Shown here in pieces: positions 33,841 to 40,616 of a stretch of DNA of 64,000 nt. How positions within the stretch are numbered: position 1 is the first letter of the stretch; every line of letters starts with the position of its first letter. The stretch comes from Pseudomonadales bacterium (GTDB lineage: Bacteria; Pseudomonadota; Gammaproteobacteria; Pseudomonadales; Pseudohongiellaceae), in contig JACKOJ010000003.1 in assembly GCA_024234325.1 (NCBI GenBank), forward strand, positions 124,001 through 188,000. The letters run 5' to 3'. The notes under the pieces are model-generated. The model had not been told where the DNA came from and searched no databases. It saw only the letters and a list, made by a program, of their open reading frames with translations. The position numbers were made by a program, and so were the translations under genes.

Positions 33841-35532
33841 TCAGGAGTTTCTTGCTTCCTTTGCCTCAAACTCTCTTTCGATCTTTTTGGTGACATAGTA
33901 CTGCTGGGTAATGCCCAACACACTGTTGGCCAGCCAGTACAGTACCAGCCCGGCCGGGAACCAGAGGAAGAAGATCGTCATGACAACCGGCATGAAGCGC
34001 ATGACTTTTGCCTGCATGGGGTCCGCCGGTGTGGGGCTCAACAGTTGCTGGGCAAACATGGATACGCCCATCAGCAACGGCAGAATAAAATAAGGATCCA
34101 TCACGGAGAGGTCGTTGATCCAGAGGATAAAAGGTGCCTGACGTAGTTCGATGCTCTCCATCAGAACCCAGTACAGAGCAATGAAGACCGGCATCTGTAC
34201 CAGCATAGGCAAGCAGCCACCGAAGGGATTGATCTTCTCTTTCTGGTACAACTCCATGGTGGCTTTCTGCAGCTTCATGCGGTCGTCGCCATAGCGCTCC
34301 TTGAGCTGCTCCATCTTCGGCATCACCCGGCGCATGTTTGCCATGGAACGATAACTGGTGGCGGAAAGCTTGTAGAAGATTGCCTTAACAGTCAGTGTCA
34401 GCAGCAGAATGGACCAGCCGTAATTGCCGACAATAGAGTCGATCTGTCTCAGCAGCCAGTAAATGGGAGACGCTGCGAACCACAACCAGCCGTAGTCGAT
34501 TGTCAGATCAAGATTCGGGGATATCTCCCGCAGGGAGTACTGATCCTTGGGGCCGGCATAGAACTGGATACTCTCGTTGGCAGTTTGGCCCGGGGCCACG
34601 GAGAACTCGGGGCTGGTAAAGCCGCCGATGTATTCATTCGGGTTCTGCGGGCTGACGCGCATGGAGAACGTGTTGCTTGTAGTGGCCGAAGGGATCCAGG
34701 CTGAGAGGAAATAGTGCTGGCTCATCGCGATCCAGCCGCCGGTCAGTTGATGGGGTTGAATACCGTCCGCAACATCCTCGAATTTCACTTTGTAATAGGG
34801 GTCATCGGCCGAGGTGGCAGCAAAACCGAGAAACGAAGAGCGGCCGACACCACTTACCGTGCTGGGGTCCGGGAAATCTGTGCGATTGATCTGACCAAAG
34901 ACATTGGCATTCCAGGCAGCAGCAGAGTTGTTGTGTATTTCGTAATTGACAGTGATGAGATAGCTGCCCCGGTCAAACGTAAACTGCTTGACCACCTGAA
35001 CACCAGTGGCGTCCGTGTATGTCATGGATACTGTCAGACTGTCGGCGTTCGGTGCCAGTGAATAGGATGTTGCGCCAGATTGGTACAGGGCACGCTGTGT
35101 GGAATCAATCCCGTTGCGGCCAACGAGCCCGCTTTTGGCGACATAGAGTCTTTGTGCATTGTTTTCCAGCAGCACGAAGGGGTCGTCCTCGACGTCGATG
35201 TGCTTCCTGTACTGCGGAAGCGCCACTTCGACAATGTCACCGCCGTTGCGGTCAAGCACAATACGGAACACGTCGGTTTCCACCGTGATCAGTGTGTCGC
35301 TCGGGGCGACATTGGCAACTACCGGGCTGGTGCTGACAACCGGCACGTCTGCGCTTGAGACGCTGCTGGTAGTCGGCACGGCAGGTACATCGTTGACGGG
35401 CGCCAGTGCCACCTCGGCTGCCTGCTGGATATCACCATTCGGCACTCGCGGGTAGTCTTCCTGCCAGGCCAGCAGCAGCAGATAGGAAACAACGGCCAGG
35501 CCACCAATAATCAGATATTTAATAGAGTCCAT
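33841..35532 (-). CDS. yidC: Membrane protein insertase YidC
   Basis: The 563 residues show an N-terminal signal-anchor (KYLIIGGLAVVSYLLLLAW), a long periplasmic beta-supersandwich domain (about 60-340) and a five-helix insertase core (about 355-550; GWSILLLTLTVKAIFYKLS, GGCLPMLVQMPVFIALYWVL, FLWFPAGLVLYWLANSVLGITQQ). The length is that of Gram-negative YidC. It inserts proteins such as AtpE into the inner membrane with or without Sec. It is six bases after yidD. Confidence 0.97.
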   Translation of the reverse strand: MDSIKYLIIGGLAVVSYLLLLAWQEDYPRVPNGDIQQAAEVALAPVNDVPAVPTTSSVSSADVPVVSTSPVVANVAPSDTLITVETDVFRIVLDRNGGDIVEVALPQYRKHIDVEDDPFVLLENNAQRLYVAKSGLVGRNGIDSTQRALYQSGATSYSLAPNADSLTVSMTYTDATGVQVVKQFTFDRGSYLITVNYEIHNNSAAAWNANVFGQINRTDFPDPSTVSGVGRSSFLGFAATSADDPYYKVKFEDVADGIQPHQLTGGWIAMSQHYFLSAWIPSATTSNTFSMRVSPQNPNEYIGGFTSPEFSVAPGQTANESIQFYAGPKDQYSLREISPNLDLTIDYGWLWFAASPIYWLLRQIDSIVGNYGWSILLLTLTVKAIFYKLSATSYRSMANMRRVMPKMEQLKERYGDDRMKLQKATMELYQKEKINPFGGCLPMLVQMPVFIALYWVLMESIELRQAPFILWINDLSVMDPYFILPLLMGVSMFAQQLLSPTPADPMQAKVMRFMPVVMTIFFLWFPAGLVLYWLANSVLGITQQYYVTKKIEREFEAKEARNS

Positions 35533-35538
35533 ATTGTG

Positions 35539-35796
35539 CTACAGGGGTGCGGATGACTTTGGAGGTTGAAGGGAATCTGCCGGTTCCGGCACCGGGTCAA
35601 TCCCGCCCGGATGCCAGGGATGGCAGCGAAGAATACGTCGTGAGCCCAGACCAATTCCGCGTACCAGACCGTGTTTGCGGATGGCTTCCTGGGTGTAGTG
35701 TGAGCAACTTGGATAAAATCGGCACTGGTTGCCGATCAACAGGCTGAGCGTATGCTGGTAGACGGTAATCAGCTTGATTGCGATGTTATCCAGCAT
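35539..35796 (-). CDS. yidD: Membrane protein insertion efficiency factor YidD
   Basis: This 85-residue protein carries the YidD block QCRFYPSCSHYTQEAIRKHG, with its paired cysteines, and CHPWHPGGIDPVP. An N-terminal amphipathic helix would attach it to the inner membrane. It assists YidC-dependent insertion. It overlaps the end of rnpA by 11 bases and ends six bases before yidC. Confidence 0.94.
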   Translation of the reverse strand: MLDNIAIKLITVYQHTLSLLIGNQCRFYPSCSHYTQEAIRKHGLVRGIGLGSRRILRCHPWHPGGIDPVPEPADSLQPPKSSAPL

Positions 35797-36184
35797 GCGC
35801 TTGGTCTCGTCTGTCTCTGTCGGAAGAGTTGCCGGCCTTTCGGATTAGATCCACCCAGTGTCGTTCGATTTTCTGTCTGAGCTGTTCGCTGCTCAGATTG
35901 CCCGAACCACTGCGCGCTAGAATAACGATGTCCACAGTGGGGAGCAAACTCTGCTTGTGTCTGAATGACTCACGCAACACACGTTTAACACGATTACGTT
36001 GCACTGCCTTGGCAATGTGTTTCTTGGCAATCACCAGACCCAGGCGGGGAAATGGTGTGCCACTGTCGCAGGCTAATAGAAGGAGGTGCTGGCAGGAGAC
36101 TTTGTAGCGGGCGTGCTTGAATACAGGTTGGAAATCTGCGGCACCCAGCAGACGCAGCTTCTTGCTAAAGCCAAAGTCAGACAC
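35786..36184 (-). CDS. rnpA: Ribonuclease P protein component
   Basis: I start it at the GTG at 36184 (MSDFGFSKKLRLLGAADFQPVF), which aligns with other RnpA proteins and gives 132 residues; an ATG at 36253 would overlap rpmH by 28 bases. RNRVKRVLRESFR near residue 60 is the RNR signature contacting the precursor tRNA and RNase P RNA. The tail is longer than in E. coli. It lies between rpmH and yidD in the usual order. Confidence 0.93.
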   Translation of the reverse strand: MSDFGFSKKLRLLGAADFQPVFKHARYKVSCQHLLLLACDSGTPFPRLGLVIAKKHIAKAVQRNRVKRVLRESFRHKQSLLPTVDIVILARSGSGNLSSEQLRQKIERHWVDLIRKAGNSSDRDRRDQAHAG

Positions 36185-36225
36185 AGGTTCTTCTTTCTTG
36201 AGTACCGCAGAGGGTAACGGGCCTG

Positions 36226-36360
36226 TTAAGCGGTCAGTTTGGCTCGGCCGCATGCACGACGACGCTTGATCACAAGACGACCGCCACGAGTTGCCATACG
36301 CGCACGGAAGCCGTGTCTGCGAGCTCGTTTGATTAAGCTGGGTTGAAAGGTTCTTTTCAT
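36226..36360 (-). CDS. rpmH: 50S ribosomal protein L34
   Basis: A short reading frame of 44 residues, MKRTFQPSLIKRARRHGF followed by RARMATRGG and RRRACGRAKLTA, is an unmistakable L34. Cys replaces the usual Lys in RRRAKGR near residue 37. The stop is TAA at 36226-36228. The start ATG at 36360 faces the oriC-like gap and rnpA follows by 41 bases. Confidence 0.97.
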   Translation of the reverse strand: MKRTFQPSLIKRARRHGFRARMATRGGRLVIKRRRACGRAKLTA

Positions 36361-36425
36361 GATGCTGTCCGTTTTACTGGAAAAAGGTTACAGATAAAAT
36401 TTTGCCGGAATTTAACCGAGCGCGA

Positions 36426-36454
36426 ATTCTAGTGGTTTCAAGCGCTTAATGCAA
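36426..36454 (-). promoter_or_regulatory. Sigma-70 promoter of rpmH-rnpA
   Basis: On the minus strand TTGCAT (36449-36454) and TAGAAT (36426-36431) stand 17 bases apart, giving a leader of about 60 bases to the rpmH ATG. It is the best-formed promoter in the gap. Confidence 0.65.
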
Positions 36455-36545
36455 TTCATTAGAGCAGAAAAACAAAGAAAATCCACCTGTATAAAGATAT
36501 TCAGAGAATACAGGAGCTTACGTTTTATACGCTGTTAGTCACAAG

Positions 36546-36554
36546 TTATCCACA
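36546..36554 (+). promoter_or_regulatory. DnaA box (perfect TTATCCACA)
   Basis: This nine-base sequence equals the strongest E. coli DnaA box. It sits near the middle of the rpmH-dnaA gap, flanked on the right by AT-rich sequence. Confidence 0.75.
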
Positions 36555-36685
36555 ACACGCTCTGAATAAATTTTGTGCGGTTTTCAGTTGAAAAAGTGCC
36601 GGTTTTTTCCAGAAAAACAATTTTAACCTGTTGAAAAAAAAGGAAAATATAAAACAAGAAAATTACACAAAACAGGCTTGCAAGG

Positions 36686-36716
36686 TGTGGATAACTCAAG
36701 GGGGGCAGGCTAGAAT
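36686..36716 (+). promoter_or_regulatory. dnaA promoter overlapped by a DnaA box
   Basis: A perfect minus-strand DnaA box (TGTGGATAA, 36686-36694) covers the -35 position for a -10 hexamer TAGAAT at 36711-36716 (17-base spacing from TGGATA at 36688-36693). Binding of DnaA there would block the promoter, as in E. coli autorepression; this is inference. The start codon follows about 48 bases after the -10. Confidence 0.5.
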
Positions 36717-36764
36717 TCTCTTCCTAAGAAAACTCCAAGCGAATTATGGAAGGTAATAAGAAGA

Positions 36765-38237
36765 GTGGATTCGGTGAATTGGCAAACCTGTGTTAGTTGT
36801 TTGAAGAATGAATTGCCCTCGCAACAATTCAATACATGGATCAGACCCCTGCATGCGGAGACGTCGTCGAATGAGCTTCGTCTCTATGCTCCCAATCGGT
36901 TCGTGCTGGACTGGGTAAAGGAAAAGTTTCTGGTAAGAATCCAGGAGCTCCTCAAAGAGCAATCAAGTGCTGAGCCCGTCAATATCGTGATGGATATTGG
37001 TGTGCATAGACCTCCCGTGGAAGCGGCCGGCCTGCCGCTACCGGAGTCTGCCTCCAGACTTGAAAGCACTCTCGTCCATAACACAATTCATGACAAGGTC
37101 GATGTGGCTCAGGCTCAGCCTGAGGTCGTTGATACGGGAGCAGTTTCCCGAGGCACGTCCCTGATTCGCCGCAGTTCGCGAAACATGGAGGTCATCATCG
37201 ACGGGAAGCTGCGCCACAAGGGCAGTCTGAACCCCGACAATACCTTTGATAATTTTATCGAGGGGAAATCCAACCAGCTTGCACGGGCGGCAGCCATTCA
37301 GGTGGCAGAGAACCCGGGGGGCGCCTACAACCCTCTCTTTATATACGGTGGTGTAGGGCTCGGTAAGACTCACCTGATGCACGCAATCGGAAACTACCTG
37401 GTGTCACGCAAACCCGATGCAAAAGTGGTTTATCTGCATTCGGAGACCTTTGTGGCCACCATGGTCACTGCGCTGCAGCTTAACGCCATCAACGAATTCA
37501 AGCGTTACTACCGTTCCGTGGATGCCCTGCTGATTGATGATATACAATTCTTTGCCGGCAAGGAGCGATCGCAGGAGGAGTTCTTTCACACCTTTAATGC
37601 GCTGCTTGAAGGGGGTCAGCAGATTATCCTGACGAGCGATAGATATCATAAAGAAATCAATGGCTTAGAGGAAAGACTCAAGTCCCGTTTTGGGTGGGGG
37701 TTATCGGTAGGCGTGGAACCACCGGAACTGGAAACCCGAGCGGCGATTCTGATCAACAAGGCTGAACAGAGCAATGTGGAGTTGCCCGGGGATGCCGCGA
37801 TGTTTATAGCACAGCGACTGCGCTCCCATGTTCGTGAACTCGAAGGGGCGCTGAAGAAGGTGATCATTCATGCCAATTTTGTGGGCAGACCGATAGACCT
37901 GGAGCTGGTCAAGGAAGCGTTGAAGGATCTGTTTGCCTTGCATGACAAGATGGTCACCATCGACAATATCCAGCGGTCCGTGGCGGAGTATTACAAGATC
38001 AAAATGTCCGATATGCTCTCGAAGAGACGCAATCGTTCCGTCGCCCGCCCGCGGCAGATGGCGATGAGCCTGTCCAAGGAACTGACCAACCACAGTTTGC
38101 CGGAGATTGGCGATGCATTTGGTGGGCGGGACCACACGACGGTTCTGCATGCCTGCAAGCAAGTGAAGAACCTGAGAAGCACTTCCATGGATTTTTCGGA
38201 AGACTACAACAACCTGCTGAGGGCCCTGGCAACCTGA
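36765..38237 (+). CDS. dnaA: Replication initiator DnaA
   Basis: The 490-residue protein starts on a GTG that aligns with the family (MDSVNWQTC against MSLSLWQQC of E. coli). Domain I is 1-85, an unstructured domain II follows, and the AAA+ domain III (about 155-370) contains GGVGLGKTHLMHAIGN at 195-210 and DALLIDDIQFFAGKE. Domain IV (about 390-490) ends with SLPEIGDAFGGRDHTTVLHACKQV, the DnaA-box reading signature. It starts replication and is likely autoregulated. Confidence 0.98.
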   Translation: MDSVNWQTCVSCLKNELPSQQFNTWIRPLHAETSSNELRLYAPNRFVLDWVKEKFLVRIQELLKEQSSAEPVNIVMDIGVHRPPVEAAGLPLPESASRLESTLVHNTIHDKVDVAQAQPEVVDTGAVSRGTSLIRRSSRNMEVIIDGKLRHKGSLNPDNTFDNFIEGKSNQLARAAAIQVAENPGGAYNPLFIYGGVGLGKTHLMHAIGNYLVSRKPDAKVVYLHSETFVATMVTALQLNAINEFKRYYRSVDALLIDDIQFFAGKERSQEEFFHTFNALLEGGQQIILTSDRYHKEINGLEERLKSRFGWGLSVGVEPPELETRAAILINKAEQSNVELPGDAAMFIAQRLRSHVRELEGALKKVIIHANFVGRPIDLELVKEALKDLFALHDKMVTIDNIQRSVAEYYKIKMSDMLSKRRNRSVARPRQMAMSLSKELTNHSLPEIGDAFGGRDHTTVLHACKQVKNLRSTSMDFSEDYNNLLRALAT

Positions 38238-38293
38238 GCCGATATCAGCACCTCGCTAGAGCCAATTAATTCATCAGACAGAGTGACATAGCT

Positions 38294-39403
38294 ATGTATT
38301 TTGCAATCGCAAGGGAAGCCATCCTCAAACCTCTTCAACTGGTCTCCGGTGTTGTTGAAAGACGCCAGACCCTGCCAGTGCTGTCGAATGTCCTGCTGTC
38401 TCTGAACAGCCAGGGAGAGCTGGCGATTACCGGTACGGATCTTGAAGTGGAACTGATCGGGCGGGTCCAGGTCGGTGGGTCAACAAAGCCGGGGGAGATT
38501 ACGGTTCCCGCCCGCAAACTGGTGGATATCTGCAAGTCACTGGCCGACGATGCGACTCTGGAATTTACGGTGGACGATGGCAAGATGATCATCAAGTCGG
38601 GCCGTAGCCGGTTCAGCCTCGCCACCCTGCCCGCGAGCGAGTTTCCCAGCACAGAAGAAGAGCCGGGCACGATTGAACTGACCGTACCACAGCAGGCCTT
38701 GAAGTCCCTGCTGGACGGGACATCGTTTGCCATGGCGCAGCAGGATGTGCGCTATTACCTGAATGGCATGCTGTTCGAACTGGCAGCGGATTATCTTCGA
38801 GTTGTCGCCACCGACGGTCACCGCCTGGCAATGCAGACCCTGAAGATGCAGAACAATGTGGATACACCGGCGCAACTGATTCTGCCGCGCAAGGGCGTGA
38901 TTGAACTGGGACGTCTGCTGACGGGTGAGGAAGCCGATATCGCCATCGTTTTTGGCCGCAACCACGTGCGTGCCAAAACAGGCGACACCACCTTCACTTC
39001 CAAGCTTGTGGACGGGAAATTCCCGGACTACAACCGTGTCCTTCCTCGTGGCGGCGATAAGCTGGTGACAGGCGATCGCCTGGAACTGAAGCAGGCATTT
39101 GCCCGTACATCTATCCTCTCCAACGAGAAATACCGTGGAGTTCGCGTGCTGCTTTCCGATGCGGAGATGCGTATTGTGGCGAACAACCCGGATCAGGAAG
39201 AGGCCGAAGAATCTGTTTCAGTGGATTATCAGGGAGAGTCCCTGGAAATCGGGTTTAACGTCAGCTATCTCGTGGATGTACTGACCGTGCTCAGTTCCGA
39301 GCGAGTCCGCATGACGCTGATCGATTCAAACTCCAGCGCTCTGCTCGAAGCCGCTGATGGCGACGGTGAAGCGCTTTACGTTGTCATGCCCATGCGCCTG
39401 TAG
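38294..39403 (+). CDS. dnaN: DNA polymerase III beta sliding clamp
   Basis: The 369 residues match DnaN across its three repeated clamp domains (YFAIAREAILKPLQLVSGVVERRQTLPVLSN start; LPASEFPSTEE; GKFPDYNRVLPRG; final LYVVMPMRL, which forms part of the peptide-binding pocket). It tethers polymerases to DNA. It lies 56 bases after dnaA and 53 before recF; a perfect hairpin overlaps its stop codon. Confidence 0.98.
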   Translation: MYFAIAREAILKPLQLVSGVVERRQTLPVLSNVLLSLNSQGELAITGTDLEVELIGRVQVGGSTKPGEITVPARKLVDICKSLADDATLEFTVDDGKMIIKSGRSRFSLATLPASEFPSTEEEPGTIELTVPQQALKSLLDGTSFAMAQQDVRYYLNGMLFELAADYLRVVATDGHRLAMQTLKMQNNVDTPAQLILPRKGVIELGRLLTGEEADIAIVFGRNHVRAKTGDTTFTSKLVDGKFPDYNRVLPRGGDKLVTGDRLELKQAFARTSILSNEKYRGVRVLLSDAEMRIVANNPDQEEAEESVSVDYQGESLEIGFNVSYLVDVLTVLSSERVRMTLIDSNSSALLEAADGDGEALYVVMPMRL

Positions 39404-39414
39404 ACAGGCGCATG
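39391..39414 (+). other. Perfect hairpin around the dnaN stop codon
   Basis: CATGCGCCTG (39391-39400) and CAGGCGCATG (39405-39414) are an exact ten-base inverted repeat with the TAG stop codon in the four-base loop. It is followed by ACCCCCCTC, not a run of T, so it is at most a weak terminator or attenuator between dnaN and recF. Confidence 0.5.
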
Positions 39415-39456
39415 ACCCCCCTCTTCTCTTTGACCAGGCAATACGTTTCCTAAACG

Positions 39457-40536
39457 ATGGCCAATATCCGCAGGCTGGACATTCTCAGGGTTCGCAATCT
39501 TCGCGAAATTCAGATTCGGCCTGTGGACAGCGTCAACATCATTCATGGCAAGAATGGCAGTGGAAAGACCAGCCTGCTGGAGGCGATCCACATGCTGGGT
39601 CTGGGCCGATCCTTTCGCAGTGCCAAGCTGGAGCCTGTGATTGCCACGGATGCGGATGATTGCGTCATTTTCAGTGAGCTGGAAGAAGGCGTCACAATCG
39701 GTTTGAATCGGACTCGCCGCGAGGGTCAGGTCCTCAAACTCATGGGCGAACGCCAGCGTAGTTGGGTGGACACGGCCCGCCATTTGCCAATGCAGATCAT
39801 TAATTCAGACAGCTTTTCTCTTCTGGAGGGCAGTCCTCGGGTGCGCCGTCGCTTTTTGGACTGGGGTGTGTTCCACGTGGAACATGAGTTTGCACTTGCG
39901 TGGCGTAAGGCCAGCAAATGCCTCACGCAGCGAAACCTCCTGCTCAAGCAGCGCCGTCTCGACACCGATCAGTTGCAGGCCTGGGATCAGGAGTTGGCGC
40001 AACAGGGCCAGCACATCGACCAATACCGCAGGCGATATGTGGAACTCTTTCTCCCCGCCTTGCAAAAGGTGTTGCCTGAGTTGATTGCGCTGCCCGACCT
40101 CAAGATTCGTTACGACCGAGGCTGGGATGAATCCGTGGATTTACACGCAGCCCTACAAGCGAACAGAGAGCGCGATCATCGTTATGGAGCAACCCAGAGC
40201 GGTCCCCACCGCGCCGATCTGCAAATTCGTATTGGCAAAAATGGTGCTCATGAGGTGCTTTCCCGTGGACAGCAGAAATTGTTGGTTAGCGCCATGAAGA
40301 TCGCTCAGAGTCTTCTATTGCATGAAATCAGCGGAATTAAAGGGGTGTATCTGATCGATGACCTGCCGTCGGAGCTGGATATGGACAATCGTAGGCTCAT
40401 CTGCGGACTGTTGGAGGGGCTTGGATGTCAGATCTTCATAACCTGCGTCGATGCCAGAGAGCTTGAAAATTGCTGGTCTGAGGGCGTAAGAGCAGGCAAG
40501 TTCCACGTGGAACATGGTAAAATAACGCCGTTTTAG
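39457..40536 (+). CDS. recF: DNA replication/repair protein RecF
   Basis: The 359 residues match RecF, an SMC-like ATPase. GKNGSGKTSLLEAIHMLGLGRSFR at 31-54 is the Walker A region, EVLSRGQQKLLVSAMKIAQ (near 265) the signature motif, and GVYLIDDLPSELD the Walker B. It loads RecA at single-strand gaps. Two parS sites are embedded, both encoding FHVEH. gyrB starts 80 bases later. Confidence 0.97.
   Translation: MANIRRLDILRVRNLREIQIRPVDSVNIIHGKNGSGKTSLLEAIHMLGLGRSFRSAKLEPVIATDADDCVIFSELEEGVTIGLNRTRREGQVLKLMGERQRSWVDTARHLPMQIINSDSFSLLEGSPRVRRRFLDWGVFHVEHEFALAWRKASKCLTQRNLLLKQRRLDTDQLQAWDQELAQQGQHIDQYRRRYVELFLPALQKVLPELIALPDLKIRYDRGWDESVDLHAALQANRERDHRYGATQSGPHRADLQIRIGKNGAHEVLSRGQQKLLVSAMKIAQSLLLHEISGIKGVYLIDDLPSELDMDNRRLICGLLEGLGCQIFITCVDARELENCWSEGVRAGKFHVEHGKITPF
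39869..39884. promoter_or_regulatory. parS site 1 (perfect)
   Basis: TGTTCCACGTGGAACA is a perfect 16-base palindrome matching the gammaproteobacterial parS consensus exactly. It lies in the recF coding sequence about 3 kb from the oriC gap. parA and parB are about 10 kb to the left. Confidence 0.9.
40499..40514. promoter_or_regulatory. parS site 2 (one mismatch)
   Basis: AGTTCCACGTGGAACA differs from the parS consensus at the first base only. It lies near the end of recF, 630 bases from the first parS and also encodes FHVEH. Confidence 0.8.
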
Positions 40537-40616
40537 AAGGTCAATGATCTGTGCTGACCCCCTTTCCGACCAGGGGCGGGGAGCGCCAGTTTTGTGCTTT
40601 AGACAGGAGAACACCC

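Larger units (their letters stand above)
36361..36764. other. Putative replication origin (oriC) between rpmH and dnaA
   Basis: These 404 bases hold no gene, are AT-rich (notably 36589-36670) and lie where genes flip from leftward (rpmH and all genes to its left through atpI and glmS) to rightward (dnaA onward). Perfect DnaA boxes lie at 36546-36554 (TTATCCACA, plus) and 36686-36694 (minus). Pseudomonas origins are also between rpmH and dnaA. Both rpmH and dnaA promoters lie inside it. The call rests on position, boxes and strand switch. Confidence 0.7.

Noticed and set aside
36678..36683. TTGCAA as the -35 of the dnaA promoter.
   Set aside because: It is 27 bases from TAGAAT at 36711, too far for sigma-70; TGGATA with a 17-base spacer was preferred.
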